Shown piece by piece: positions 50,560-59,925 of a DNA stretch of 64,000 bases. The stretch lies in the NCBI RefSeq assembly GCF_001999245.1, contig NZ_CP019630.1:4369001-4433000 (forward strand), written 5' to 3'. Every line of letters begins with the position of its first letter. Within the stretch, counting starts at the first letter, position 1. The translations under genes and the position numbers were made by a program. Source of the DNA: Roseibium algicola. Lineage in GTDB: Bacteria; Pseudomonadota; Alphaproteobacteria; Rhizobiales; Stappiaceae. Under the pieces are notes generated by a model. That model worked only from the letters and a program-made list of their open reading frames with translations. It had not been told where the DNA came from and did not search any database.

Positions 50560-50915
50560 TTAATCGTTCTCTCAAATGGCGCCACCCTCAGGAGGGATCG
50601 TATCCGTTCACAAACAAGCACGCGGCAGCCGTGCACACGACTGGTGAAACTGGCACTGTCCGCTTTATAAATTCAAACACGTAGGATTTGGATGGTAGGC
50701 TGAAACCGGGTTTATGCCAGCGGCTAAAGTCTTTGGTTTGGGGCAGCCTCTGCAGATGCATATAACACTGTGATTGCGGTTTAACGGTGACTGATAGATG
50801 AGCTGGCGTGCGAATGTTCAGTATCTGTTTTCAGCAGCGAATTGCAGTTCCCGTTGGTCAGGATTTTGCGTATCGTTGGGTCTAGTGCAGCAGCTAGTAT
50901 TCAGTTGCGATCGGT
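50560..50915. other. Intergenic stretch without recognisable gene
   Basis: 356 bases between the start of the hypothetical gene and the end of hflC. No credible ORF, RNA gene or strong hairpin is seen. Confidence 0.55.
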
Positions 50916-51950
50916 TCATCGAATGCGTGTGGTCGCCTGATTCAAGAATTCGACGTTGAGGTCTGGCGGATGGTCGCCCGAGTTTGATGCGCTGGAGTGC
51001 ATCCCTTCAAGGAACTTGAAGAGATCGCTGTCTGTCGACAAGACAAGGGTCGTTCCAGTGGAGATCATGTCCTTGTAGGCCTGCATGGTGCGCGTGAACT
51101 CGTAGAATTCCACGGCTTGCGCGGTGGTGTTGTAAGCCCGGGCGTAAATTTCGGCAGCGGCGGCATCGGCCACTCCGCGGATTTCCTCCACCTCACGATA
51201 GGCCTCGGACTGAATCTTGTTCAGATCTCGCACACGATTGCCACGAATACGTGCGGCCTCGCCATTGCCTTCGGACAGGAAGCGTTCGGCGATTTGCCGC
51301 CGCTCCGAGACCATCCGGTCGTAGATCTTAGGGCGGACGCTTTCGTTGTAGTTGATGCGCTTGAACCGGATGTCGAGCAGTGCAATGCCGAAAACGCGGA
51401 CCTTCTCGGCGGCAGCTTGGAAAATTTCCTGCTCCACAAGTGCCCGGCCCTTTTGAATGGGGACTAGGGATCCGATGTCCTGTGCCAGTTCCTCATCTGT
51501 GAGGAGAGAATCCCTTAAGGGGGTGCGCCCTCTTGTCGTCCGGATGATCTCGATCAGCTCGTGCTTGGCAACCGCGTTACGTGTTTCGCTGCCAAGGATG
51601 TCGTCGAGCCGCGATTGAGCGCTTCGCTCGTCACGCAGACGAAGAAAGTACTGCAAGGGATCCGTGATCTTCCAACGGGCAAACAGGTCGACGGAAATAT
51701 ACAGCTTGTCTTTTGTCGGCATATCCGAGGGATTGCCGTCCCACTCCAGAACCCGACGGTCGATCCTGTTGACCTCCTGGATGAATGGCAGTTTCAATTT
51801 GAGACCCGATGTCGTGACCGGCGCGCCAACGGGCTTGCCGAACTGGGTGATGATCGCCTGTTCGACTTCGCTGATCGTGTAGACGGCGGTGGAAGCGGAC
51901 ACAACCGCAACTGCGGCAATCCCCGAAAGAATGCCCCATACGACTTTCAT
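50916..51950 (-). CDS. hflC: HflC-like SPFH/Band 7 protein
   Basis: 344 residues. N-terminal membrane anchor (VVWGILSGIAAVAVVSASTAVY), then an SPFH/Band 7 domain, with VEQAIITQFGKPVGAPVTTSGLKLKLPFIQ near 29-58 and YISVDLFARWKITDPLQYFLRL near 84-105, and a long helical region (REVEEIRGVADAAAAEIYARAY near 245). HflC and HflK form the cage around FtsH. The ATG overlaps the end of hflK by 4 bases. No ftsH is nearby, which suggests an extra or specialised HflKC pair. Confidence 0.88.
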   Translation of the reverse strand: MKVVWGILSGIAAVAVVSASTAVYTISEVEQAIITQFGKPVGAPVTTSGLKLKLPFIQEVNRIDRRVLEWDGNPSDMPTKDKLYISVDLFARWKITDPLQYFLRLRDERSAQSRLDDILGSETRNAVAKHELIEIIRTTRGRTPLRDSLLTDEELAQDIGSLVPIQKGRALVEQEIFQAAAEKVRVFGIALLDIRFKRINYNESVRPKIYDRMVSERRQIAERFLSEGNGEAARIRGNRVRDLNKIQSEAYREVEEIRGVADAAAAEIYARAYNTTAQAVEFYEFTRTMQAYKDMISTGTTLVLSTDSDLFKFLEGMHSSASNSGDHPPDLNVEFLNQATTRIR

Positions 51951-53014
51951 GGCTTGATTTCCCTTTGGCGATCGAGATTGAGTAGCGGCAGGATGCTGCC
52001 GGTTGATCCGTCAACGATGATTTTCGACCCTATACCGGGCATCACATCCTGAAGGGTTTCGATGTAGATCCGCCGCCGGGTCACATCCGGTGCTTTCAGA
52101 TATTCCGTCAGGAGCGCGGTGAAGCGGGCGGCGTCACCTTCGGCCTCGTTGATCCGTTTCAGCCGATAGCCGTCGGCTTCGCGGATACGCTGGTCCTTTT
52201 CGCCTTCGGCTAGCGGGATGATCTTGTTGTATTCCCGGCGGGCTTCGTTGATCAGGCGCTCCTTTTCCTGTTGGGCCTGATTGACCTCGTTGAACGAGGC
52301 CTGAACGGGTTCAGGTGGGTTGATATTCTTGAGCTGCACCTGATCGATGCTGATACCCATGGCGTATTTTGTGGCCAGGGCTTGCATCTTTAGCAGCGCT
52401 TCACTTTCGATTTCCTGCCGGCCAATCGTGATGACCTCGTCGACAGTGCGGTCACCGACGACCTCACGCATTACGGATTCCGAGACGTAGCGAAGCGTGG
52501 CGGCCGGTTCGCGCACCTCGAACAGAAATTTGACCGGATCGGAGATACGGTACTGAACGACCCATTCGACAAGGGCGGCGTTCAGATCACCGGTCACCAT
52601 TTCGGTTTCACGGCGTCCGTCGGTCGGGCTCTGGTAGGGATCGTTGCCACCTGGTGTGGTGAAACCGAATTCCTGTTTCAGTTGGCGCTTTACCGGTACG
52701 ATCGTGGCGGTGTCGATGCCCATCGGTAACTTGAAATGCAGTCCAGGTGGCACTTCAGCAACAAACTTGCCGAAACGCTGAATCACCGCGACGGAATCAC
52801 TGGGCACAGTGTAGTAGGAAGACCAGATCCCTAATGCGGTGACGGCAATCGCGCCAGCGATGAGCAGTCCGCGCAACGATGGTGGGCCTTGCGGTAACAT
52901 TCCGCCAAATTGCCGCCGCCCCTGTCGCAGAAAGGCATCTATGTCCGCTGACCGGTCTTCTGGACCTGTTCCCCACGGCCCTGAGTTGGGAGGACCAGTG
53001 TTATCAGAGTTCAT
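51947..53014 (-). CDS. hflK: HflK-like SPFH/Band 7 protein
   Basis: 355 residues. The N-terminus is hydrophilic, Gly/Pro-rich (GPPNSGPWGTGPEDRSADIDAFLRQGRR), followed by a single membrane helix (about 48-66) and the SPFH domain starting YYTVPSDSVAVIQRFGKFVAEVPPGLHFKLPMG. The C-terminal part contains the HflK-like INPPEPVQASFNEVNQAQQEKERLINEA helix near 235. It is first of the hflK-hflC pair. The start ATG 53014 has GGAG nearby upstream (TCCGGAGAGG-like sequence). Confidence 0.88.
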   Translation of the reverse strand: MNSDNTGPPNSGPWGTGPEDRSADIDAFLRQGRRQFGGMLPQGPPSLRGLLIAGAIAVTALGIWSSYYTVPSDSVAVIQRFGKFVAEVPPGLHFKLPMGIDTATIVPVKRQLKQEFGFTTPGGNDPYQSPTDGRRETEMVTGDLNAALVEWVVQYRISDPVKFLFEVREPAATLRYVSESVMREVVGDRTVDEVITIGRQEIESEALLKMQALATKYAMGISIDQVQLKNINPPEPVQASFNEVNQAQQEKERLINEARREYNKIIPLAEGEKDQRIREADGYRLKRINEAEGDAARFTALLTEYLKAPDVTRRRIYIETLQDVMPGIGSKIIVDGSTGSILPLLNLDRQREIKP

Positions 53015-53167
53015 AGCTATTCCTCTCCGGAAGAGCCATGAGCTTGGGCGGAGGCCTTCCCAGCTTGAGTTTGAGGGATATTCCGCATCTGGTTATCAGG
53101 CCAGATTGCAAAATGGTCCGGTTGTGAATACAGGCCGTCCGCAGAGATACCTCACGAGGGGCTGCTT

Positions 53168-53353
53168 TCAACTGGTCTTGTGCGTACCAACCGGCATGCC
53201 TTGGTTTTCCGCCGTATGGATAGAGAATGTACTCTCCCATCGATTTCGCATCTTTCGGCGGAAGAAGCCCTGATGTCTCAAGTCTTGTTTCACGTAGTAC
53301 GCAACAGTGTCCGCTAATTCTGACTCGAGATAAGGAAGTGTCTCATCAGGCAT
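53168..53353 (-). CDS. Possible small hypothetical protein
   Basis: 61 codons from ATG 53353. The start, MPDETLPYLESELADTVAY, has an amphipathic acidic helix, and the next part is basic (FFRRKMRNRW). Ribosome-site support is weak, and no family is recognised. It lies between hflK and a frameshifted gene on the same strand. Kept only as a possibility. Confidence 0.3.
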   Translation of the reverse strand: MPDETLPYLESELADTVAYYVKQDLRHQGFFRRKMRNRWESTFSIHTAENQGMPVGTHKTS

Positions 53354-53392
53354 GATTACTACCCCGGTTGCAGGCATTTGAACGAGTTTTCG

Positions 53393-53745
53393 TCAAGATA
53401 AGTCAGGCTCAAGTGCCGCAAGGCAGGCTTGGGCCAAATCCCGATCCGCGGTGTCGGATCCAGGTATCGTCGCCCATCCAGTTCCCATCAGGGCGTTTCT
53501 GCGCTGGTATGCTGAAGTTTCGCGAATTTCGCCAGCTTTGCCGCGCGCTCCGTGTCGGTGCGGGACAAGTCGACGCAAACCGGGACAAGCGCCGCAATCA
53601 CTTTGTCATGTGAAAGCGCATTCGCCATCTTCGCCGCACTTCCGCCAGTCACCCAGCCGCCCCACGAAAACCCGAGCGTGCTAGCGGCAGCCGCGCCGAT
53701 CACAACGCCGAGCGCGACAGGTTTTAGCCATTCGGGTGTATTCAT
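53393..53745 (-). pseudogene. Frameshifted small membrane protein
   Basis: The N-terminal part starts at ATG 53745 (MNTPEWLKPVALGVVIGAAAASTLGFSWGGWVTGG), with one membrane helix, and continues through ALVPVCVDLSRTD to a premature stop TGA after SAETP. The expected continuation is in another frame: ETSAYQRRNALMGTGWATIPGSD to LAQACLAALEPDLS, ending at 53393. Together these match a known small family (FSWGGWVTGGTA...ALVPICV...GWATMPGS...ACAEKL). A single-base shift near 53510-53525 is enough to restore the frame. Either a true pseudogene or an assembly error. Its start overlaps the stop of the upstream hypothetical (TAATG). Confidence 0.7.
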
Positions 53746-54044
53746 TACAAGTTCTCCGGCGGACAAAGCGCCGCCTCGTTGTTTAGTCCGTCATCGTTGG
53801 CGGCCCGGTCTCGGTTAAGCACCGCTTCCAGGTCCTTTCCGGAGATTTCCCGCATCACAGTCTTGCCCTTGTCGGCAACGATCAGATACGTTGCCGTCTT
53901 TCGGTATCCGAGGAAATTCATATCCCGAAGAAGTTCTTCTTCGACAAGAATTTCATAATCTCCGGCAGGCAGTACTTCCGATTGCCCCTTCAAAGTGAAC
54001 GGATGGAAGAACTTCACTGTCGACCTGGTGGAGCGGGTGTTCAT
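53745..54044 (-). CDS. Conserved hypothetical protein, about 99 residues
   Basis: From ATG 54044. The text VKFFHPFTLKGQSEVLPAGDYEILVEEELLRDMNFLGYRKTATYLIV (given here for its layout: FHPF, LPAGDYE, FLGYRKTATYL) resembles small rhizobial proteins of unknown function that begin FxHPFxLxGxDxVLPAGxYxVxTDEE. Strand-rich, soluble. Its stop overlaps the start of the frameshifted small membrane protein gene, so the two were cotranslated. Confidence 0.7.
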   Translation of the reverse strand: MNTRSTRSTVKFFHPFTLKGQSEVLPAGDYEILVEEELLRDMNFLGYRKTATYLIVADKGKTVMREISGKDLEAVLNRDRAANDDGLNNEAALCPPENL

Positions 54045-54182
54045 GGTTATGTCCGCCGCGTCTGTTGATTGGCTTTCAAGCAAGTCTCCGAAGTTATCTT
54101 GGGCGAATAATTTTCTCTGAAGCTAGAATGTTTAAGCAACTATAGATAAACCCTAACGATCGTGTACTGATCGAAGTTAGTC

Positions 54183-55052
54183 TCAATCAGAAATCTTGGT
54201 CCAAACTTCGAATTTTCTTAAAATATTTTCGCCAAAGGTCTGTGTCAGGGGAACATCGGCTGCATCCCGCCCGCGACCAATCAGAAATCGTGCGATGCGG
54301 CGTTGATTGTTGCGCGGATCGAAGACCCACCATCGATTGGCCAGGAAGACTTCCATCCAGGCTGCGAAGTCACCTGGAGGATGCGGTTCCGGCTCGCCGA
54401 TATCACTCAGATATCCCGTGCAATAGCGGGCCGGGATGTTCATGCAGCGGCAGAAACTGATCGCAAGGTGGGCGAAGTCACGGCAGACACCTCGTCCTTC
54501 AGCTAGTGTCTGGGTCGCTGTGCGGGTCGCTCTCGCATGCTCATAGCTGAAGACCACATGTTGGTGCACGTAGTCACAAATGGCCTGTACCCTGGCCCAG
54601 CCAGTCTTTGAATTTCCAAACAGCCGCCAAGCTTCTTCCGACAAGAGATCCGTGTCGCAATACCGGCTTCCTAAAAGAAACACAAACGTATCGGACGGGA
54701 GGTCTTCCACGGCATGCTGATAGGCATCAGAAAAAACCGGATCCTTATTGCCGCTGTCCAGGAAGATGCCATGCGTCGCCAATGTGAAGGTGCCCGGAGA
54801 TGTCGTCAGCCTGGAACACCAATTCCCGAAGGAATCCCGATAGCTCTCGATCGGTACGCACGGAGACGTCGTCAAATAATCCAGTCGCTCGAGGTCACGA
54901 TATCGTGCGCTATCGACATTAAGCATTGCAATTAGCGGAGTGGATTTCGGAAACTCGAACTCAAGACGGCATCCCAGACTGATCCGGAGATCTGCTTTTC
55001 TTTTCCGATCTAAATGCCCCAAACGGACAAGCGATGGACGGCCCTGTTTCAT
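54183..55052 (-). CDS. Transglutaminase-like protein, first of two in this region
   Basis: 289 residues. An N-terminal bundle (about 20-130) is followed by the transglutaminase core: Cys in GRGVCRDFAHLAI (about residue 200), then DFAAWMEVFLANRWWVFDPRNN (about 238-258), in which Asp in FDPRNN is kept, but the usual His-Ala-Trp is Ala-Ala-Trp. This DFAAWFE-type variant is common in one subfamily, so loss of the His may be compensated or the protein may not be a peptidase. It overlaps the next upstream gene by 4 bases and is thus cotranscribed with it. Confidence 0.82.
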   Translation of the reverse strand: MKQGRPSLVRLGHLDRKRKADLRISLGCRLEFEFPKSTPLIAMLNVDSARYRDLERLDYLTTSPCVPIESYRDSFGNWCSRLTTSPGTFTLATHGIFLDSGNKDPVFSDAYQHAVEDLPSDTFVFLLGSRYCDTDLLSEEAWRLFGNSKTGWARVQAICDYVHQHVVFSYEHARATRTATQTLAEGRGVCRDFAHLAISFCRCMNIPARYCTGYLSDIGEPEPHPPGDFAAWMEVFLANRWWVFDPRNNQRRIARFLIGRGRDAADVPLTQTFGENILRKFEVWTKISD

Positions 55053-55534
55053 TTGAGTGAATACCTGGCCAGCGCCGCGGCTGTCTTGGCGTGTTCAAAT
55101 TGATGATAGTTGCCTAAGAAGGCGCCATCTACCGTTACCTCCCATATTCCATTTTTTTCTCTGACCTGGACGCGGTCCGGTTTCCCCTCCGGCGGAAGCA
55201 TGTCCATGGTAGCAAGCACCCGTTTTATCACCGGTCGCTTGGCAACCGTTTTAGATTTTGAAACGTTCGATGTTGTATCTGCGCATGATTCCTCAAGGTT
55301 CATTACCGCCCGTATGAATTCTTCAGCATAGTCGTCAACGTCTCTGTAGTCCTGTTCCCGGCGTGCCATCAACATGGTGTCGACAAAGCGTGTCTTGAGA
55401 TGCTCGACAAACCGCGGCTCCGAATGGGACATGTATGCGATGAGAGATTGCAGAATTCTCTCATGCGCTAGAACCCTCCTCTCCAGATCTGTGGAATCTG
55501 GCTTGGGGCAATCTCTCTTTGATTGTGTTTCCAT
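55049..55534 (-). CDS. Hypothetical protein with DUF2188-like C-terminal motif
   Basis: 161 residues from ATG 55534 (GGGAG ahead). The N-terminal half is helical (ERRVLAHERILQSLIAYMSH, FVDTMLMARREQDYRDVDDYAEEFI). The C-terminal part (VREKNGIWEVTVDGAFLGNYHQFEHAKTAA) is a short strand-rich motif like DUF2188. It overlaps the transglutaminase gene by 4 bases, so it is likely a functional partner. Function unknown. Confidence 0.65.
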   Translation of the reverse strand: METQSKRDCPKPDSTDLERRVLAHERILQSLIAYMSHSEPRFVEHLKTRFVDTMLMARREQDYRDVDDYAEEFIRAVMNLEESCADTTSNVSKSKTVAKRPVIKRVLATMDMLPPEGKPDRVQVREKNGIWEVTVDGAFLGNYHQFEHAKTAAALARYSLK

Positions 55535-56034
55535 AGCCAAATTACTCCCTCGCAAAATGCGCATGGATCGTTCAAAGCCCGGGATCACACGCTTTGGCAT
55601 GCAGACGGATACCGGTAGCCGGCATTTTCAAAGCCGGGTTCACTAGAAAGACTGTCCCGAGATGTTTTCTCTTGAAGAGCCGGCCATCGCAGGTCCCCTT
55701 GTGCAAGGGAAACGCCGCTTCGCTATTTTCTGTCTTTGTCGAAGCTTTGAAACGACTACCCAGGAATTGATCGAGACTCCGACCGTGTTGCTGATCTTAC
55801 ATGCTGCCCTGGGTGCGCATCCTGATCGAGGTTAGTCCTCGGTGTTATTTCGTTCCGTTGCAGTCAAGATCATGACCTACGAACATACTGTCTCGCGAAC
55901 AGCTTCTATCTTGCGACCCTCAAGCATAAGTAGAATGTGGACAAGCGCGCCAGCGCTTGTAACTTCTTGTTCTTTCCGGTCGCATTTCGAAGAAACGAAG
56001 TTGTCTGAAAATCGCGTAGGCGCGAGCGAGGGGC
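55535..56034. other. Intergenic stretch without recognisable gene
   Basis: 500 bases between the hypothetical gene start and the end of the Crp/Fnr gene. No credible ORF, RNA or hairpin was found. Confidence 0.55.
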
Positions 56035-56796
56035 CTATGTCAGCAATGGCCCGGTCTGGTCGAGATATTCGGGATCGAACTCTGCAATTTTGACCAGGCG
56101 GTCACGATCGTCGAATATCACCTTGCCGTTTCGAAACGTGACTAACCCGTTTTCACGCAGTTGCCGCAAAACGCGGTTGACGTGCACGGCGCTCAATCCA
56201 AGTGCATCGGCGAGGTGATACTGTGTCAGCGGACAGTCATAGCCGGTTTGGCTACCCATGCCGACCAGCGCCAGCCTGGAACCAAGTTCGAGCAGAAAAT
56301 GGGCCATACGGACGTCGGCATCGCGGCGGCCCAGGTTTACGAGATGTTCGACGACCATCGCCTCGTCCCGGGACGCTGCCCACAGAATGGCAGTCGCCAG
56401 GCGGGTAGTTTGTGCGAAGGCTGCAAGCAGATCATCGGACGGAACTTCAGCTGCTTGAATATCGGTGACAGGTTCGAAGCTGTGGTCCGAGGTGCGCAAT
56501 AAAACACTTCGCAATCCCAGGAAATCCCCCGGGATTTGGAAATCGATGATCTGCCGTGAACCGTCCGGCTGGAGCTTGTAGGAGCAAACCCAACCTTCGG
56601 AAAGAATATAGGCGGCCTGTTCCGACTGTCCCTGTTGAACGAGATCACGCCCTGCAACGAATGAGCGGCGGCGCCGGTGCAGATGATGCAATACTTCAAG
56701 TTCGTTCGTGGACAAGGCCACGAAGCTTGAAAGCTTGCGGGCAAGCGGACTTTTCTCGATAGGTTTCAAAGGCGTTTCTCCCAGGCAACAATCCAT
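56035..56796 (-). CDS. Crp/Fnr-family transcription regulator
   Basis: About 253 residues from ATG 56796; TTG 56769 (SD-like GGGAGAA ahead) is an alternative. The cyclic-nucleotide-binding fold covers about 40-140 (FVAGRDLVQQGQSEQAAYILSEGWVCSYKLQPDGSRQI, IPGDFLGL), and the Crp-type HTH is near 185-235 (YHLADALGLSAVHVNRVLRQLRENGLV). No [4Fe-4S] Cys pattern as in Fnr is seen. This subgroup often governs stress or photo-oxidative responses in rhizobia; the neighbouring genes (small conserved protein, NhaA) are divergent. Confidence 0.85.
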   Translation of the reverse strand: MDCCLGETPLKPIEKSPLARKLSSFVALSTNELEVLHHLHRRRRSFVAGRDLVQQGQSEQAAYILSEGWVCSYKLQPDGSRQIIDFQIPGDFLGLRSVLLRTSDHSFEPVTDIQAAEVPSDDLLAAFAQTTRLATAILWAASRDEAMVVEHLVNLGRRDADVRMAHFLLELGSRLALVGMGSQTGYDCPLTQYHLADALGLSAVHVNRVLRQLRENGLVTFRNGKVIFDDRDRLVKIAEFDPEYLDQTGPLLT

Positions 56797-56921
56797 TATC
56801 CGAAATGTCTGGGCCAACACTGCTTTCGATCAGTCCAGCATACTGATTTTCTGTCAGTATGGTGAAGTTTATCGGACTGGCACCCGACTTTGGGCTCTAA
56901 TTCTTGAAAGGGGTAGCCAAG

Positions 56922-57167
56922 ATGCCTGATCAGAACGAATATTCCGGACTGGCGGCGCTCTCGATCTGCGAAGCGCTTTTGCTCGCATTGAACGACCATA
57001 AAATTCTTCCCGAGCACGAGATCGTGGGGGTATTGCGCGACGCCGCCACAACACACGAAAATGCAATCGGTCCCCAAACCGACATGGAAATGCACCGGGG
57101 GGTCGCGGACCTGATCAAACGGATCATTGCGGGAGGAAACTCGGTTCGGCGGCCACAGTCCGATTGA
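56922..57167 (+). CDS. Conserved small protein (81 residues)
   Basis: From ATG 56922 with AAAGGGG ahead. The text EYSGLAALSICEALLLALNDHKILPEHEIVGVLRDAATTHEN and the end RIIAGGNSVRRP match a small family widespread in rhizobia, by recollection. A predicted helical bundle; the partner and function are unknown. It is divergent from the Crp/Fnr gene and 80 bases ahead of nhaA. Confidence 0.7.
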   Translation: MPDQNEYSGLAALSICEALLLALNDHKILPEHEIVGVLRDAATTHENAIGPQTDMEMHRGVADLIKRIIAGGNSVRRPQSD

Positions 57168-57247
57168 TCCTTGTGGAAAGCAATTTTGGTTCTATTCCCT
57201 CAATCAGGGTTCAATCCACTCCGCAGTAAATCGGTGCCACATTTGCC

Positions 57248-58591
57248 ATGACTGTCCAGAACAACACAAATCTGCCACACGAAATTGCCGACAGGTTCAC
57301 TAAACCCGTCGCGAGGTTTCTCAAGATCGAATCCGCGGCTGGCGGACTGTTGCTCGTGGCTGTGTTGGTGGCTCTTTTGCTGGCCAATTCAAACTGGGCA
57401 TCGACCTTCCTTGCATTCTGGGAGACACCGGTTGGTCTGAATTTCGGGCCGTTGGACTTCACCCGCTCGTTGCGGCACTGGATCAACGACGGGTTGATGA
57501 CATTCTTTTTCTTCGTGATATCTCTCGAACTCAAGCGGGAACTTGTCCTGGGCGAATTGAGGAAACCGAGACAAGCGGCTCTGCCCCTAGCAGCAGCTCT
57601 CGGCGGGATGGTCGTTCCAGTCGCAATCTATTTGGTTTTAATCGCAGGACAGTCCGGGACGCATGGTTGGGGAACAGTCATGGCGACAGACACGGCGTTG
57701 GCGATCGGGTGTCTTGCGCTCTTCGGACAGCGAATTCCCACCGTACTTCGGTTGTTCTTGTTGTCGCTGGCGATTTTCGACGATGTGGGCGCAATATTGG
57801 TGGTGGCTGTCTTTTACGGTGAGCCGTTGAACTGGGCCGCCACCGGGCTTGCAATTCTCGGCCTTGGATTGGTCGCGGGATTTGCACGACTCGGAGTAAG
57901 GAGCATTCCAGTATATTTTTTGATTGGCGGCGCCATCTGGTTGTGCATCGACGCATCGGGTATCCATGCGACGATTGCCGGGGTTGTTCTCGGTTTGATG
58001 ACACCGACACAAGTCTGGGTGAGCGATACACGTCTGCGTGCAATCCTCGGACGGGTGCTTGCTTATCCGGGAGGAGAGCACTGGAGCGGTGACACCCCGG
58101 ACCGCCGTGATCTTCGCGAGGCCGGGCGGGCGGTTTCAGAGTCTCTTTCCCCGGTCGAGCGGCTCGAATTGACGCTGCATCCTTGGGTGGGGTTTGTCGT
58201 GATGCCGCTTTTCGCTTTCGCGAATGCGGGCGTAACGATCGAATTGAGCGACGTCAGTCAGAAGGTTTCCATCGCCATTGTCGCCGGACTTGTGTTTGGC
58301 AAGCCACTCGGTGTTCTCGCGTTCAGCTGGGGAGCCGTCCGTCTGGGCCTGGCAACCAGGCCCCCTCATTTGTCATGGCCATTCTTGACAGCCGGAGCCT
58401 TTCTTGCGGGCATCGGCTTCACTATGTCGCTGTTTATCGCGAACCTGGCTTTTGATCCTGATCTACTAGGAGCCGCAAAGCTTGGAATTCTTATGGGATC
58501 CGCAGTCTCAGCAGTAATTGGTTTGCTTGCGCTCTTGTGGCTGGTGACGCGCCCTGACCTCCGCCGAAGCGGAACAACCGGGGAAGTCTGA
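57248..58591 (+). CDS. nhaA: Na+/H+ antiporter NhaA
   Basis: 447 residues, about 12 helices. NhaA signatures: LLLVAVLVALLLANS near residue 34, HWINDGLMTFFFFVISLELKREL near 77-99, ATDTALAIGCLALFG near 143 with Asp of the transport site, FDDVGAILVVAVFYG near 178 (paired Asp-Asp), and GFTMSLFIANLAFD near 395. It exchanges internal Na+ for H+ in the inner membrane and supports growth in salt. The ribosome site is weak. Confidence 0.92.
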   Translation: MTVQNNTNLPHEIADRFTKPVARFLKIESAAGGLLLVAVLVALLLANSNWASTFLAFWETPVGLNFGPLDFTRSLRHWINDGLMTFFFFVISLELKRELVLGELRKPRQAALPLAAALGGMVVPVAIYLVLIAGQSGTHGWGTVMATDTALAIGCLALFGQRIPTVLRLFLLSLAIFDDVGAILVVAVFYGEPLNWAATGLAILGLGLVAGFARLGVRSIPVYFLIGGAIWLCIDASGIHATIAGVVLGLMTPTQVWVSDTRLRAILGRVLAYPGGEHWSGDTPDRRDLREAGRAVSESLSPVERLELTLHPWVGFVVMPLFAFANAGVTIELSDVSQKVSIAIVAGLVFGKPLGVLAFSWGAVRLGLATRPPHLSWPFLTAGAFLAGIGFTMSLFIANLAFDPDLLGAAKLGILMGSAVSAVIGLLALLWLVTRPDLRRSGTTGEV

Positions 58592-59097
58592 ATAGTCGGC
58601 ACGGTCGCGCATACGGTTGACTATGCAGCTCAGGGAATTCGGTTCTTTCTCAAGAAAGCCAACGGTGCGGTATCTGACGGAATAGCGTCGCGTGATAACC
58701 ACTTGCAGCAGAACTGCTGTCTACGCTGACTGAAGCTACAGTGACAGCACTCTGCATTGCGACGTTGATGGAAACCACATGCCGTCATCCTGACCGTTCA
58801 ATGAATGACTGGTATCCACGCAGCCGCTGGCGAGTGGCAGACAACAGGATTGGGTTCGGTTCAGTGAAGTCGCGCATCGGAAGCGATTCAACAATAGCTG
58901 TGCGGGCTCCCTGCGCGTCTTTGAGCCCACTGGCCTGATCTGTATCAGTGCCGTTTGAATACCTGAGAGCGTAAGGTCGGTGAAAGACGCACATTCACTG
59001 GTTGAAGAGCAGTGCGCAGGGTTCGGTGGACGCGTCCCGGCAAGGGTTCTGCAATTGCGCCCGGTCCTGTGAAAGAAAGGAACCAACGAGTCCCAAA
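58592..59097. other. Intergenic stretch without recognisable gene
   Basis: 506 bases between nhaA and the histidine kinase gene. Several short open frames occur but none has a ribosome site or family likeness. The last bases hold the histidine kinase promoter and leader. Confidence 0.5.
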
Positions 59098-59805
59098 ATG
59101 CGAAAATTCAGAAACAAAGCCCGCTCCACCGGCTCCCTCGAGGCCGACCACCGGATCGCCAATCACCTGGCCTTGCTGTCCAGTTACGTACGCCTCAAGG
59201 GGATCGGTCTCACGAGACAGGAAGGCCCATTGGATGCCATGGAAGTTGCGTTGTTGTTGAACGCGATCCGTGCACATATCCAGGCCGTGTCGGACCTGCA
59301 CCGGATACTTGCCGGCAGCGGTTCCGAAGACGAAGTTCAGTTGGGGGATCTTCTGGGCCTGATTTGCACAACCCTCAGGTCGGGCATTGCGGACGACGTC
59401 AATTTTACCGAAACCTACGCGCCTGACTGTGCCTTGAACTTCGACCATGTGCTCCCCGTTGCGCAGATCTTTACCGAGATTGTCACAAACGCTCTCAAGT
59501 ATGGTCATCGCGCCGGTGCTGTCAGGCGGATCGGGATTGCCTGTCGAAAAGATTTCAGCGGATCGATCCTGATTACGGTTAGCGACAACGGACCAGGTCT
59601 TGGGAGTGCCGGCACCGGCAAGACCGACGGAGGATTGGGAACACGACTGGTAAAGGCGCTGTCTGCTCAAATCGGTAGCTCGATCGATTATTCATCAAAT
59701 GAGAGCGGCGTGACCGCGAGACTGACGTTGGCAAGTGCCAGCGCCGTGTTCGACCGGACGCTGAACCCGGACAAGCCACGTACAAGCATCAACCGGAACA
59801 GCTAG
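59098..59805 (+). CDS. Stand-alone histidine kinase (HWE/HisKA_2 type)
   Basis: 235 residues from ATG 59098. No sensor domain: the H-box comes at once, EADHRIANHLALLSSYVRL (about residues 15-33), followed by the ATPase domain with N-box EIVTNALKYGH near 122, G1 DNGPGLG near 165 and G2 GGLGTRLVKALSAQ near 177. It is like the soluble HWE kinases of alphaproteobacteria that belong to the general stress response. No response regulator, PhyR or NepR gene is next to it. It could also be an orphan phosphotransfer protein. Upstream in-frame sequence to 59002 is not counted. Confidence 0.8.
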   Translation: MRKFRNKARSTGSLEADHRIANHLALLSSYVRLKGIGLTRQEGPLDAMEVALLLNAIRAHIQAVSDLHRILAGSGSEDEVQLGDLLGLICTTLRSGIADDVNFTETYAPDCALNFDHVLPVAQIFTEIVTNALKYGHRAGAVRRIGIACRKDFSGSILITVSDNGPGLGSAGTGKTDGGLGTRLVKALSAQIGSSIDYSSNESGVTARLTLASASAVFDRTLNPDKPRTSINRNS

Positions 59806-59925
59806 GACCGGAGCGGATTTGGCTTGGCATGGGTTGAGCCGGTCCTCGTCGCGATATGTCCCGTGCTCTGTTCGACGTTTCCCGATACCACGGCGTCCAA
59901 TGAATTCCCGGCCGGCATTCCAACT

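Noticed and set aside
53004..53240. A 78-codon minus-strand frame upstream of hflK
   Set aside because: It ends inside hflK's 5' region, has no ribosome site and has low-complexity text. It is not supported as a gene.
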